Origin: Serratia marcescens
GTDB lineage: Bacteria > Pseudomonadota > Gammaproteobacteria > Enterobacterales > Enterobacteriaceae
Reading direction: 5' to 3'
Length of the DNA: 64,000 nt
Assembly (NCBI RefSeq): GCF_006715005.1
Contig: NZ_VFMJ01000001.1
Coordinates: 4,402,001 to 4,466,000 of the forward strand
The notes under the pieces are model-generated. The model saw nothing but the letters and a program-made list of their open reading frames with translations, did no database searches and had not been told where the DNA came from. Below are positions 41,337 through 52,039 of the stretch, piece by piece; position 1 is the first letter of the stretch, and every line of letters starts with the position of its first letter. Made by a program: the position numbers and the translations under genes.

Positions 41337-42596
41337 TTATGAGCGTTTCATCATATCGAAGAATTCATCGTTGGTTTTAGTCATCGCCAACTTATTAATG
41401 AGGAACTCCATCGCGTCAATCTCACCCATCGGGTGAATGATTTTGCGCAGGATCCACATTTTCTGCAGCTCTTCGGAGGTGGTGAGCAACTCTTCTTTAC
41501 GGGTACCGGAGCGGTTGTAATCGATCGCAGGGAATACGCGTTTCTCGGCGATTTTACGCGCCAGGTGCAATTCCATGTTGCCGGTACCTTTAAATTCTTC
41601 GTAGATCACTTCGTCCATCTTCGAACCGGTATCAACCAGCGCGGTCGCGATGATGGTCAGGCTGCCGCCCTCTTCCACGTTACGTGCCGCACCGAAGAAG
41701 CGCTTCGGGCGATGCAGGGCGTTGGCGTCCACACCACCGGTCAGTACCTTGCCGGAAGCCGGTACCACGGTGTTGTAGGCACGCGCCAGACGGGTGATGG
41801 AGTCGAGCAGAATGATCACGTCTTTCTTGTGCTCAACCAGGCGCTTGGCCTTCTCGATCACCATTTCGGCCACTTGCACGTGACGCGAAGCCGGTTCGTC
41901 GAAGGTCGATGCGATCACTTCGCCTTTCACCAAGCGCTGCATCTCGGTCACTTCTTCCGGACGTTCGTCGATCAGCAGCACCATCAGCACGCAGTCGGGG
42001 TGGTTGTAGGCGATGCTCTGCGCGATGTTCTGCAGCAGCATGGTTTTACCGGCTTTCGGCGGTGCCACGATCAGGCCACGCTGGCCGCGGCCAATCGGTG
42101 CCGCCAGGTCCAGTACACGCGCCGTCAGGTCTTCGGTCGAGCCGTTGCCGCGCTCCATCCGCAGACGGGAATTGGCGTGCAGCGGGGTCAAGTTCTCGAA
42201 CAGGATCTTGCTGCGGGCGTTTTCCGGCTTGTCGTAGTTGACTTCGTTGACTTTCAACAGGGCAAAATAGCGCTCGCCTTCTTTTGGCGGACGAATCTTA
42301 CCGGAAATGGTGTCACCTGTGCGGAGGTTGAAGCGGCGGATTTGGCTAGGGGATACATAGATGTCGTCGGGACCGGCGAGGTAGGAACTGTCTCCAGAGC
42401 GGAGGAAACCGAATCCATCCTGCAATATCTCGAGCACGCCGTCGCCGAAGATATCTTCTCCGCTTTTCGCATGTTGCTTCAGAATGGAGAAGATAATGTC
42501 CTGCTTGCGCATGCGGGCAAGGTTTTCCAGCCCCATATTTTCGCCGAGAGTAATCAGCTCAGAAACCGGCGTATTCTTTAATTCGGTAAGATTCAT
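41337..42596 (-). CDS. rho: Transcription termination factor Rho
   Basis: Rho is the hexameric RNA-dependent ATPase that ends untranslated transcripts. The N-terminal RNA-binding domain (about 1-130, with the cold-shock-like segment DGFGFLRS) is followed by the ATPase domain with P-loop [10 protein letters not shown], Walker [11 protein letters not shown], the Q-loop segment around VLTGGVD and the R-loop segment. The 419-residue length equals E. coli Rho. The leader upstream is about 400 bases to the trxA stop. Confidence 0.99.
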   Translation of the reverse strand: MNLTELKNTPVSELITLGENMGLENLARMRKQDIIFSILKQHAKSGEDIFGDGVLEILQDGFGFLRSGDSSYLAGPDDIYVSPSQIRRFNLRTGDTISGKIRPPKEGERYFALLKVNEVNYDKPENARSKILFENLTPLHANSRLRMERGNGSTEDLTARVLDLAAPIGRGQRGLIVAPPKAGKTMLLQNIAQSIAYNHPDCVLMVLLIDERPEEVTEMQRLVKGEVIASTFDEPASRHVQVAEMVIEKAKRLVEHKKDVIILLDSITRLARAYNTVVPASGKVLTGGVDANALHRPKRFFGAARNVEEGGSLTIIATALVDTGSKMDEVIYEEFKGTGNMELHLARKIAEKRVFPAIDYNRSGTRKEELLTTSEELQKMWILRKIIHPMGEIDAMEFLINKLAMTKTNDEFFDMMKRS

Positions 42597-42925
42597 AGTG
42601 GTGGGTTCTTAAACTCGGGGTATGTCTCGAACTTGTATCGTGAATGGTATGGCAGCGAGATGCGTGCCTGTTTACTGGACGTTCGATCACCGGGCGCAGA
42701 GCCGTCGCGGTAAGAAATGGCTTACATCGGGCGCACGCATTGACGGTTGAAGATCGAAGGTACCTTAAAAATGATTTTTGCAAAACCGTTTGATTGCCAA
42801 AACACGGGCTGAGTTCAGTTTACTTTCAACGCCAGTGGTTCGACACAGAGTATAGCTTTAGATTCAAACTCTTTAGATTTAAAACTTCGGGCAAGTTCTA
42901 TATGCAGTGTGGTTAAACTTAACAC
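42597..42925 (-). promoter_or_regulatory. rho leader region
   Basis: The gap between trxA and rho carries no convincing gene. The last 60 bases before rho on the minus strand are C-rich and G-poor (for example GAACCCACCACT just before the ATG), the composition of Rho utilisation sites. E. coli rho is autoregulated by Rho-dependent attenuation in its leader, which also encodes a small RhoL peptide; I could not find a RhoL match, so only the general arrangement is inferred. Confidence 0.4.
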
Positions 42926-42942
42926 GCTTCTTGGCAGGCGTC

Positions 42943-42983
42943 TAGCGGTGAATTGAACATCACCGCCAGGCGCCTGATACTGG
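42943..42983 (-). terminator. Hairpin after trxA
   Basis: An imperfect long stem on the minus strand (GGCGCCTGGCGGTGA paired with TCACCGCTAGACGCC) follows the trxA stop by 13 bases. There is no T-run after it, so it may be a weak terminator or an RNA-stabilising structure. Confidence 0.45.
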
Positions 42984-42996
42984 GCTTCCCGCCCGA

Positions 42997-43323
42997 TTAC
43001 AGATTCGCGTTCAGGAAATCTTTGAGCTGACCTTTGGACAACGCGCCAACCTTGGTCGCGGCCACTTCACCGTTCTTGAACAACAACAGCGTAGGGATGC
43101 CACGGATACCGTACTTAGGCGCGGTAGCCGGGTTCTGATCGATATTCAGCTTGGTGATGGTCAGTTTGCCTTCGAACTCTTCGGCAATCTCATCCAGAAT
43201 CGGAGCAATCATCTTGCACGGCCCACACCATTCAGCCCAGAAATCGACCAGGATCGGCCCTTCCGCTTTCAGCACATCGGCTTCGAAGCTGCTGTCAGTC
43301 AGGTGAATAATTTTATCGCTCAT
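42997..43323 (-). CDS. trxA: Thioredoxin 1 TrxA
   Basis: TrxA is the main cytoplasmic dithiol reductant for ribonucleotide reductase, PAPS reductase and methionine sulfoxide reductases. The active site WCGPC lies at residues 32-36, and the cis-Pro is in [12 protein letters not shown]. It has 108 residues, against 109 in E. coli including the first Met. It is divergent from rhlB. Confidence 0.99.
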   Translation of the reverse strand: MSDKIIHLTDSSFEADVLKAEGPILVDFWAEWCGPCKMIAPILDEIAEEFEGKLTITKLNIDQNPATAPKYGIRGIPTLLLFKNGEVAATKVGALSKGQLKDFLNANL

Positions 43324-43454
43324 GTTCTACTCCACAGGATTATGTCTACCTTGTTGGTGTAGCATTAACCAACTCAAGGTGATTTTATTGCACCGCGTTT
43401 ATTTCAACGGATGTGCTTTCGTAAAGCAATAGTTAGCTGATATTCTACCACACT

Positions 43455-44741
<1,287 letters not shown>

Positions 44742-44746
44742 TCGCC

Positions 44747-46243
44747 ATGCTCAGTTCCAGCACGCTTTATGCTGCCATCGATCTCGGCTCCAACAGCTTC
44801 CACATGCTGGTGGTGCGCGAGGTGGCCGGCAGCATTCAGACTCTGGCGCGGATCAAGCGCAAGGTGCGCCTGGCGGCCGGGCTGGATCAGAACAATCACC
44901 TGTCGCATGAGGCCATGCAACGCGGCTGGCAGTGCCTGCGGCTGTTCTCCGAACGCCTGCAGGACATTCCGCGCGAGCAGATCCGCGTCGTCGCCACCGC
45001 TACGCTGCGCCTGGCGTCCAACGCCGATGAGTTCCTGCAGGTCGCCGAGCAAATCCTCGGCTGCCCGGTGCAGGTGATCAGCGGCGAAGAAGAGGCGCGG
45101 CTGATTTATCACGGCGTTGCGCACACCACCGGCGGGCCGGATCGGCGGCTGGTCGTCGACATCGGCGGCGGCAGCACCGAACTGGTCACCGGCACCGGCG
45201 CACAGGCATCGCAGCTGTATAGCCTGTCGATGGGCTGCGTTACCTGGCTGGAACGCTACTTCAGCGATCGCAACCTTGGGCAAGAAAACTTCGAACGCGC
45301 CGAACAGGCCGCGCGCGAAATGGTGCGGCCGATCGCACCGCAGCTGCGCCAGCAAGGTTGGCAGATCTGCGTCGGCGCTTCCGGCACCGTGCAGGCGCTG
45401 CAGGAGATCATGGTGGCGCAAGGCATGGATGAGCGCATCACCCTGCCCAAGCTGCGCCAGCTGAAACAGCGCGCCATTCAGTGCGGCAAGCTGGAAGAGC
45501 TGGAGATTGAAGGATTAACGCTGGAGCGCGCGCTGGTCTTCCCAAGCGGCCTGTCCATTCTGTTGGCCATCTTCCAGGAGCTGGGCATCGAGAGCATGAT
45601 GCTGGCCGGCGGGGCGCTGCGTGAAGGCCTGGTTTATGGCATGCTGCATCTGCCGGTGGAGCAGGATATTCGCATCCGCACCATCCGCAACCTGCAGCGT
45701 CGCTACCTGATCGACACCGAGCAGGCCGAACGCGTCAGCCAACTCGCCGCCAACTTCTCGCAGCAGGTTGCCAACGAGTGGCAGCTGGATGCGCGATGTC
45801 GCGAGCTGTTGCACAGCGCCAGTCTGATCCACGAACTCGGCCTCAGCGTCGATTTCAAGCAGGCGCCGCAACACGCCGCCTACCTGATCCGCCACCTGGA
45901 CTTACCCGGCTTTACCCCGGCGCAGAAAAAACTGCTGGCCACCCTGCTGCAAAACCAGAGCAACACCCTCGACCTGTCGCTGTTGAACCAGCAAAACGCC
46001 CTGCCGCCGCGCACTGCGCAGCGTCTGTGCCGCATTTTGCGCCTGGCGATCATCTTCGCCAGCCGCCGCCGCGACGACACGCTGCCGGCGGTGCGGTTAC
46101 GTGCCAATCAGGACGACGAACTGACGGTGATCTTACCGCCGGGTTGGCTGGAACAGCACCCGCTGCGCGCCGAGGCGCTGGAGCAGGAAAGCCACTGGCA
46201 GAGCTATGTCCACTGGACGCTGCGGTTGGAAGAACAACGTTGA
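44747..46243 (+). CDS. gppA: Guanosine pentaphosphatase/exopolyphosphatase GppA
   Basis: GppA removes the 5' gamma-phosphate of pppGpp to give ppGpp and also degrades long polyphosphate. It has an ASKHA fold with [15 protein letters not shown] near residue 12 and [14 protein letters not shown] near residue 145, then an HD-like C-terminal domain. The 498-residue length agrees with the family (E. coli 494). It follows rhlB at once and converges on rep. Confidence 0.97.
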   Translation: MLSSSTLYAAIDLGSNSFHMLVVREVAGSIQTLARIKRKVRLAAGLDQNNHLSHEAMQRGWQCLRLFSERLQDIPREQIRVVATATLRLASNADEFLQVAEQILGCPVQVISGEEEARLIYHGVAHTTGGPDRRLVVDIGGGSTELVTGTGAQASQLYSLSMGCVTWLERYFSDRNLGQENFERAEQAAREMVRPIAPQLRQQGWQICVGASGTVQALQEIMVAQGMDERITLPKLRQLKQRAIQCGKLEELEIEGLTLERALVFPSGLSILLAIFQELGIESMMLAGGALREGLVYGMLHLPVEQDIRIRTIRNLQRRYLIDTEQAERVSQLAANFSQQVANEWQLDARCRELLHSASLIHELGLSVDFKQAPQHAAYLIRHLDLPGFTPAQKKLLATLLQNQSNTLDLSLLNQQNALPPRTAQRLCRILRLAIIFASRRRDDTLPAVRLRANQDDELTVILPPGWLEQHPLRAEALEQESHWQSYVHWTLRLEEQR

Positions 46244-46249
46244 AATGAC

Positions 46250-46277
46250 CAGGGCGCGATGAGCGCCCTGTCTTTTT
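46250..46277 (+). terminator. Terminator between gppA and rep
   Basis: A perfect 8-bp stem (CAGGGCGC / GCGCCCTG) with a 5-base loop is followed by TCTTTTT, starting seven bases after the gppA stop. Confidence 0.85.
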
Positions 46278-48300
46278 AATTCCCGCCTTTGGCCTTGGCC
46301 AACTGGGCGCGGATATTGGCCAGATGGCTCTGCCCTTTCTGCATCCGTTCTTGCGGGCTCACCACTTTGCGCTCGGATTCCCACGCCAAATCGTCCTGCG
46401 GCAGCTCCAGCAGGAAGCGGCTCGGCTCCGGCCGCACCAGCTCACCGTACTGACGACGCTCGCGGCACAGGGTGAAGATCAGCTCTTTTTGCGCGCGGGT
46501 GATCCCCACATAGGCCAGGCGCCGCTCTTCGTCGACATTGTCTTCATCGATGCTGCTCTGGTGCGGCAACAGGCCCTCTTCCATACCCACCAGGAACACG
46601 TAGGGGAACTCCAGCCCCTTGGAGGCGTGCAGCGTCATCAGCTGTACCTGATCCAGCTCTTCTTCACTTTCACCGCGCTCCATCATGTCGCGCAGGGTGA
46701 AGCGCGTCACCACCTGGGTCAGCGTCATCGGCTCGTCCAGATCGTTGCCTTCCAGCATCTCCGTCATCCAGCCGAACAGCGTGTTGACGTTCTTCATCCG
46801 CATTTCGGCGGCCTTCGGACTGGTCGAGGTTTCAAACAGCCAGCTCTCATAATCCACGCCGCGGATCAGATCGCGCACCGCCGCCACCGGCTCACGTTCC
46901 GCCTGCTGGGCGATGCCGCCGAGCCAGTGGGTAAAGCGCTGCAATGACTCCAGCCCGCGCCCGGTCAAGTGCTGGCTCAACCCCAGATCGAAACTGGCGT
47001 GGAATAAACTCTTGTTGCGCTGGTTGGCCCATTCGCCGAGCTTCTGCAGCGTCGCCGGGCCAATCTCGCGCTTGGGGGTATTGACGATGCGCAGGAAGGC
47101 GCTGTCGTCCTCCGGGTTGGTCAGCACGCGCAGATAGGCCAGCAGATCCTTGATCTCGGGGCGCGAGAAGAACGACGTGCCGCCGGAAATCTTGTACGGG
47201 ATGCGGTTCTGCATCAGCATCTTTTCAAACACCCGCGACTGATGGTTACCTCGGTACAGGATCGCATAGTCGCCGTAGTTGGTCTTTTTCACGAAGTGGT
47301 GGGCGATCAGCTCCCCCACCACCCGCTCGGCTTCGTGATCCTCGTTGTTGGCGGTCACCACTTTCAGCTCTTCGCCATACCCCAGCTCGGAAAACAGGCG
47401 TTTTTCAAACACGTGTGGGTTATTGGCGATCAGAATGTTGGCCGCCTTCAGAATACGCTCGCTGGAACGGTAGTTTTGCTCCAGCTTGATCACCTGCAGC
47501 GCCGGGAAATCTTCCTTCAGCAGCACCAGGTTCTGCGGCCGCGCGCCGCGCCAGGAGTAGATCGACTGGTCATCGTCACCCACCACGGTAAAACGCGCAC
47601 GGTTGCCCACCAGCAGCTTAACCAGCTCGTACTGGCTGGTGTTGGTATCCTGGTACTCATCCACCAGCAGATAGCGGATACGCTGCTGCCAACGTTCGCG
47701 CACCTCTTCGTTGCGTTGCAGCAACAGCGTCGGCAACAGGATCAGGTCGTCGAAGTCCAGCACGTTGCACGCCCGCATATGGGCGTGGTACAGGCCGTAG
47801 CAGTGGGCGAACAGCTTGTCGCGCTCCGAGCGCGCCAGCTCCGCCGCCCGCTGGGGATCGATCAGGTCGTTTTTCCAGTTGGAGATGGTCGAAATCAGCT
47901 GCGCCACCAGCGTTTTATCGCTTTCCAGCCACTTTTCGGTCAGCTCTTTCAACAGCGCCAGCTGATCCTGGTCGTCGAACAGCGAGAAGTTGGACTTCAT
48001 CCCCAACGCCACGTATTCCCGTTTGATGATCTCCAGCCCCAGGGTATGGAAGGTGGAAATCATCAGCCCGCGCGCCTCTTTACGCCCCAGGGTTTGCGAC
48101 ACGCGCTCTTTCATCTCGCGCGCAGCCTTGTTGGTAAAGGTCACGGCGGCGATGTGTCGCGCCTGGTAGCCGCAGTGGTGGATCAGGTGGGCTATCTTGT
48201 TGGTGATAACGCGCGTCTTGCCGGAACCGGCACCGGCCAACACCAGGCAGGGCCCGGTAACGAATTCGACGGCTTGTTGTTGGCTGGGGTTTAATCGCAT
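46276..48300 (-). CDS. rep: ATP-dependent DNA helicase Rep
   Basis: Rep is a superfamily 1A 3'-5' helicase that works with the replisome to clear protein blocks and restart forks. Walker A is [11 protein letters not shown], motif II DEYQDTN, motif [16 protein letters not shown] and motif [17 protein letters not shown] and GITRAQKEL. The 674-residue protein is close to E. coli Rep (673) and shares its fold with UvrD at 11993-14155 in this window. Divergent from ppiC. Confidence 0.98.
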   Translation of the reverse strand: MRLNPSQQQAVEFVTGPCLVLAGAGSGKTRVITNKIAHLIHHCGYQARHIAAVTFTNKAAREMKERVSQTLGRKEARGLMISTFHTLGLEIIKREYVALGMKSNFSLFDDQDQLALLKELTEKWLESDKTLVAQLISTISNWKNDLIDPQRAAELARSERDKLFAHCYGLYHAHMRACNVLDFDDLILLPTLLLQRNEEVRERWQQRIRYLLVDEYQDTNTSQYELVKLLVGNRARFTVVGDDDQSIYSWRGARPQNLVLLKEDFPALQVIKLEQNYRSSERILKAANILIANNPHVFEKRLFSELGYGEELKVVTANNEDHEAERVVGELIAHHFVKKTNYGDYAILYRGNHQSRVFEKMLMQNRIPYKISGGTSFFSRPEIKDLLAYLRVLTNPEDDSAFLRIVNTPKREIGPATLQKLGEWANQRNKSLFHASFDLGLSQHLTGRGLESLQRFTHWLGGIAQQAEREPVAAVRDLIRGVDYESWLFETSTSPKAAEMRMKNVNTLFGWMTEMLEGNDLDEPMTLTQVVTRFTLRDMMERGESEEELDQVQLMTLHASKGLEFPYVFLVGMEEGLLPHQSSIDEDNVDEERRLAYVGITRAQKELIFTLCRERRQYGELVRPEPSRFLLELPQDDLAWESERKVVSPQERMQKGQSHLANIRAQLAKAKGGN

Positions 48301-48409
48301 GGCGCTGGCTTGCTCGACTGTAAAACGTGGAAGGGAATTGTAGCAGAAAGCGCCGATGAGATTTAGCGGGTATAATCAGCGCAATTTTCGCATCGACAAA
48401 GGCAATACC

Positions 48410-48691
48410 ATGGCAAAAACGGCGTGCGCCCTGCACATTCTGGTAGACAATGAAAAGCTGGCCAACGAACTGCTGGCCAAGCTGAAGCGCGGCGTCAGCT
48501 TCGACACGCTGGCGCGCAAATACTCGAGCTGCCCGTCAAAACGCAACGGCGGCTCGCTGGGCGAATTCAACAAGGGCGCGATGGTGCCGGCGTTCGATAA
48601 AGCAGTGTTCAGCATTCCGCTGCTCAAACCCTACGGCCCGGTCAAAACCCAGTTCGGTTACCACATCATCAAGGTGCTGTACCGCAACTGA
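48410..48691 (+). CDS. ppiC: Peptidyl-prolyl isomerase C PpiC (parvulin)
   Basis: PpiC is the small free-standing cytoplasmic parvulin that catalyses cis-trans isomerisation of prolyl bonds. All 93 residues form one rotamase domain: [47 protein letters not shown], ending [18 protein letters not shown]. The ATG at 48410 gives the E. coli length. It is divergent from rep. The next gene is yhjJ instead of the E. coli neighbour, so this is a rearrangement boundary. Confidence 0.97.
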   Translation: MAKTACALHILVDNEKLANELLAKLKRGVSFDTLARKYSSCPSKRNGGSLGEFNKGAMVPAFDKAVFSIPLLKPYGPVKTQFGYHIIKVLYRN

Positions 48692-48708
48692 GGGGGCCTG
48701 AGCCCCCT
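48691..48708. terminator. Hairpin between convergent ppiC and yhjJ
   Basis: A perfect 7-bp stem (AGGGGGC / GCCCCCT) with a 4-base loop overlaps the last base of ppiC and ends eight bases before the yhjJ stop. It has no T-run, so its strength is uncertain. Confidence 0.5.
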
Positions 48709-48715
48709 GCTGCGA

Positions 48716-50218
48716 TTACTGCACGCTGGCGTCCGTCGCCGGCGCAGCCACCGCGGTGTCGGCCGGTTTGGCTTCTTCCGTCACCACCGCCGGCGCCGGC
48801 ATCATAATGCCGTTATAGGTATCCTGCAGCTGCTTCATGCTCATTTCCGGCTCGCCCTTCGGCTGCATCAGCACCAGCGTCGCGTCCTGAGACAGCTGCA
48901 GCTTCAGCGCCTGATTCAGCGTCTCCAGCGTCAGGCTGGACAGGAACTCCTGGCGCAGCTTCTGATACAGTTCCGGCGCGATATCCACCACCCCGCTCTG
49001 CTGCGAACGCAGGCGCTGGCTCATCAGCACGTCGGTATCGGTGCGGGCGTAGGTGGCGAACAGCTTGCTCAGCTGATCGTTTTTCTGCGCCAGCAGCGCA
49101 TCGAACTCCTCTTTCGACAGGCCGTTGTCCCGCACGTTGGCCAATTCACGGGCAATAAAGCCCAGGCTGCTGTTCAGGTTGTTGTTCGGCGTATCCAGGT
49201 GGATAGCGCACTGTCCGCGCTGGTACTGCACGCGGCAGTCAAAGCCCAGATGCAGGTTCTTCTGGTCGCTTTTTTCCAACGTCTGCTGGAGATGCCAGAA
49301 CAGCGCCTCGCGGGCAAGATCGCCACGCCAGTAGCGGAGCAGGTTCTGCGAATCGCGAATCGGGTGCCACGGTGAATCCCACATGATCGACAGCGTATCC
49401 TGCTTCACCTGCTCGCTGATCAGGCTCACCGGCTGCGGCGGCAGCGGTGTCAGCGTCGGCATCGGGGCCGGGGTTTCACGTTTGCCCTGCAGCGGCGAGA
49501 ACGCCTTGTTGATCTGCTCACCCAGGCTGCGGCTGTCAATCTTGCCGACCACGAACAGCGTCATGGCGTCCGGGGTATACCACTGCTGATAGAATTTCTT
49601 CAGCTGCTCGAGGTTGACCGGCCGTTTCGCCGGCTGCGCCGGATCGTGCGCCAGCAACGTCGAGCCTTTCAGGCGGTAACGCCACCAGGCGTCTTGGGTA
49701 TTGGGCGGGAAAGTGCCGACCGGATTGATGCTGGAGTTCATCACCGCGTGCACCGTATGCTCGTCGATCGCCAGTTTACCGGTGGTGTCCGCCAGCCAGG
49801 CCAGCGCCTCTTTCAGCAGGTCGGGCCGGTTGTTCGGCAGGCTGAGATTATACATGGTGAAATCATACGAGATGATAGCCGGCGGCAGCGGCCGCTCGTT
49901 ATCCACGCTCTGCTGCCACAGAGCGCGCAGCTGCGGCGCAGTGAAGCTTTCGCTGCGCGCCAACGCCAGCCGCGGCAGCAGGTGGGCGAAGCCGGTCTGC
50001 TGCGAAGACTCCACCAAAGAGCCGGTATTGACGATCAGCCGCAGTTCTACGCGGTCACTCGGCCGCTGCGGCGTATCGAGAATCTGCCATGAAAACCCGT
50101 TGGCCAGCGACCCCTGCTGCCAGGCAGGATCGGGTTGTAGTGCTTCAGCCTGCACGCTGCTACTGGCGGCAGCCAATAGCAGCCCACCAACTATAAGATG
50201 AATTCTGGTGCCCTGCAT
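48716..50218 (-). CDS. yhjJ: M16-like (insulinase family) secreted protein YhjJ, zinc site lost
   Basis: The 500-residue protein has an N-terminal signal peptide (about 1-24, ending VQA-EA) and two M16 peptidase-like domains. Active M16 peptidases need HXXEH near the N-terminus; the corresponding stretch here is GFAHLLPRLAL, where the Glu and second His are replaced, so zinc binding and proteolysis are not expected. E. coli YhjJ is likewise described as a non-peptidase homologue of unknown function. The C-terminus is an Ala/Pro/Thr-rich tail. It precedes dctA as in E. coli. Confidence 0.88.
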   Translation of the reverse strand: MQGTRIHLIVGGLLLAAASSSVQAEALQPDPAWQQGSLANGFSWQILDTPQRPSDRVELRLIVNTGSLVESSQQTGFAHLLPRLALARSESFTAPQLRALWQQSVDNERPLPPAIISYDFTMYNLSLPNNRPDLLKEALAWLADTTGKLAIDEHTVHAVMNSSINPVGTFPPNTQDAWWRYRLKGSTLLAHDPAQPAKRPVNLEQLKKFYQQWYTPDAMTLFVVGKIDSRSLGEQINKAFSPLQGKRETPAPMPTLTPLPPQPVSLISEQVKQDTLSIMWDSPWHPIRDSQNLLRYWRGDLAREALFWHLQQTLEKSDQKNLHLGFDCRVQYQRGQCAIHLDTPNNNLNSSLGFIARELANVRDNGLSKEEFDALLAQKNDQLSKLFATYARTDTDVLMSQRLRSQQSGVVDIAPELYQKLRQEFLSSLTLETLNQALKLQLSQDATLVLMQPKGEPEMSMKQLQDTYNGIMMPAPAVVTEEAKPADTAVAAPATDASVQ

Positions 50219-50440
50219 GTGAACCCCTACTTAATGACTATCCAATTTCTTATGCAAATGCGTGTATTCCATTCAATGGAATCATAAAAATACGCCCTGA
50301 GTTTCACAGTGGGGCGGAAAGCAGAAAGTGTACCATCGTGTTAGACCGCGCGCCTTTGCGGATGTCACTCATTAGAGTGAAAAATAATAGATTGCGGGGT
50401 TTTTAATGCAAAAAATCGTTACGAGGCAGGGGAAGAACCT

Positions 50441-50464
50441 CACCGGCCGCGAATGCGGCCGGTG
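50441..50464. terminator. Hairpin after dctA
   Basis: A perfect 10-bp stem (CACCGGCCGC / GCGGCCGGTG) with a 4-base loop lies 15 bases past the dctA stop. It is stable but has no T-run on the minus strand. The rest of the 260-base gap to yhjJ is AT-rich and must contain the yhjJ promoter. Confidence 0.6.
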
Positions 50465-50478
50465 ATTTACCGCCGATA

Positions 50479-51765
50479 TCAGGCGGAAGGCAGCGTTTTG
50501 TCCGCGCCGGCGTTTTTGTTGTTCAGCGTGTCTTTCAGCTGTTTTTCATCCAGCTGGTTACACCATTTCGCCACGACCACGGTCGCCACGCCGTTGCCCA
50601 CCAGGTTGGTCAGCGCGCGGGCTTCCGACATGAAGCGGTCGATACCGAGGATCAGCGCCAGGCCGGCCAACGGCAGATGGCCGACGGCAGAGATGGTGGC
50701 GGCCAGCACGATAAAGCCGCTGCCGGTCACGCCCGCCGCCCCTTTGGAGGAGAGCAGCAACACCACCAGCAGGGTAATCTGATGCATGATGTCCATGTGG
50801 GTGTTGGTCGCCTGCGCGATAAACACCGCGGCCATGGTCAGGTAGATAGAGGTGCCGTCCAGGTTGAAGGAGTACCCGGTCGGAATAACCAGACCCACCA
50901 CCGATTTCTTGCAACCCAGCTTCTCCATTTTATCCAGCATGCGCGGCAGCGCGGACTCGGACGACGAGGTCCCCAGCACGATCAACAGTTCTTCTTTGAT
51001 GTAGTTGACGAATTTGAAAATGCTGAAGCCGTTGGCGCGGGCAATGCTGCCCAACACTACCACCACGAACAGGATACAGGTGATATAGAAGCACACGATC
51101 AGCTGGCCGAGTTGCACCAGCGTTCCGACGCCGTATTTACCGATGGTAAACGCCATGGCACCGAAGGCCCCCAGCGGCGCCAGGCGCATGATCATGTTGA
51201 TGATGCCGAAAATCACCCGTGAGAAGCTGTCGATCACGTTGTAGATCAGCTGCCCTTTGTCGCCCAGACGATGCAGGGCGAAGCCGAACAGCACCGCGAA
51301 CAGCAGCACCTGCAAAATGTTGCCGCTGGCGAACGCGCCGATCACGCTGCCGGGAATGATATCCAGCAGGAAAGGAATGATGCCCTGCTGCTGCGCCTGC
51401 TCTGCGTAGACCGCCACCGCCTTGGCGTCCAGCGTGCCGGGATCGACGTTCATGCCGGCGCCCGGTTGCACCAGGTTGACGATCACCAGGCCGATAATCA
51501 GCGCAATGGTACTGACGATTTCAAAATACAGCAGCGCGATGGCGCCGGTGCGGCCCACCGCCTTCATGCTTTCCATGCCGGCGATGCCGGTCACCACGGT
51601 ACAGAAGATTACCGGGGCGATAATCATCTTGATCAGTTTGACGAAGCCATCGCCCAGAGGTTTCATCTCGGCGCCGAGGTCAGGGTAGAAATGGCCAAGC
51701 AGGATACCTAGCGTGATCGCCGTCAGCACCTGAAAATAGAGGCTCTTAAAGATCGTTGTTTTCAT
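50479..51765 (-). CDS. dctA: C4-dicarboxylate:proton symporter DctA
   Basis: DctA takes up succinate, fumarate, malate and aspartate in aerobic growth. It is a 428-residue DAACS-family (glutamate transporter fold) protein; the serine-rich hairpin [11 protein letters not shown] and the C-terminal hairpin [17 protein letters not shown] with substrate-binding residues are intact, as is [14 protein letters not shown]. coli dctA is activated by DcuSR and CRP; I did not find a convincing site for either. The gene lies between yhjJ and the EAL-domain gene as in E. coli. Confidence 0.97.
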   Translation of the reverse strand: MKTTIFKSLYFQVLTAITLGILLGHFYPDLGAEMKPLGDGFVKLIKMIIAPVIFCTVVTGIAGMESMKAVGRTGAIALLYFEIVSTIALIIGLVIVNLVQPGAGMNVDPGTLDAKAVAVYAEQAQQQGIIPFLLDIIPGSVIGAFASGNILQVLLFAVLFGFALHRLGDKGQLIYNVIDSFSRVIFGIINMIMRLAPLGAFGAMAFTIGKYGVGTLVQLGQLIVCFYITCILFVVVVLGSIARANGFSIFKFVNYIKEELLIVLGTSSSESALPRMLDKMEKLGCKKSVVGLVIPTGYSFNLDGTSIYLTMAAVFIAQATNTHMDIMHQITLLVVLLLSSKGAAGVTGSGFIVLAATISAVGHLPLAGLALILGIDRFMSEARALTNLVGNGVATVVVAKWCNQLDEKQLKDTLNNKNAGADKTLPSA

Positions 51766-52039
51766 ATGAACATCCTATGGGGGGAAGACACGCACCAGGC
51801 AGCAGTCTAAAAATCCAGCCTGTTCATTGCTTGCGCGGAAAATAACACCCACTTAACAACATGGAAATAATTTGTTGCACCCGCCCCTGGGGGTTGATGT
51901 GAATTTAAGAGCTGAAACGCGTCAGTCAGGGTGCAAAGCTGAAAATTGCGTAAGCCTTTGTTTGCACTAACGCAAAAGAGGTAGGGGAGGAATGGCGATT
52001 TTCGGACGGGGAAAAGTACCGGAAAGGTCAACGCGGCGC
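51766..52039. other. Intergenic region between dctA and the EAL gene
   Basis: The dctA promoter must lie here. I see an inverted repeat AACAA-N12-TTGTT at 51855-51876 but cannot assign it to a regulator. Nothing else recognisable is found; the plus-strand frame beginning at 51992 runs antisense to the EAL gene and is not coding. Confidence 0.4.

Noticed and set aside
51895-51920. CRP-like TGTGA half-site upstream of dctA
   Set aside because: The second half (GAGCT) does not fit TCACA, so it is not supported as a CRP site.
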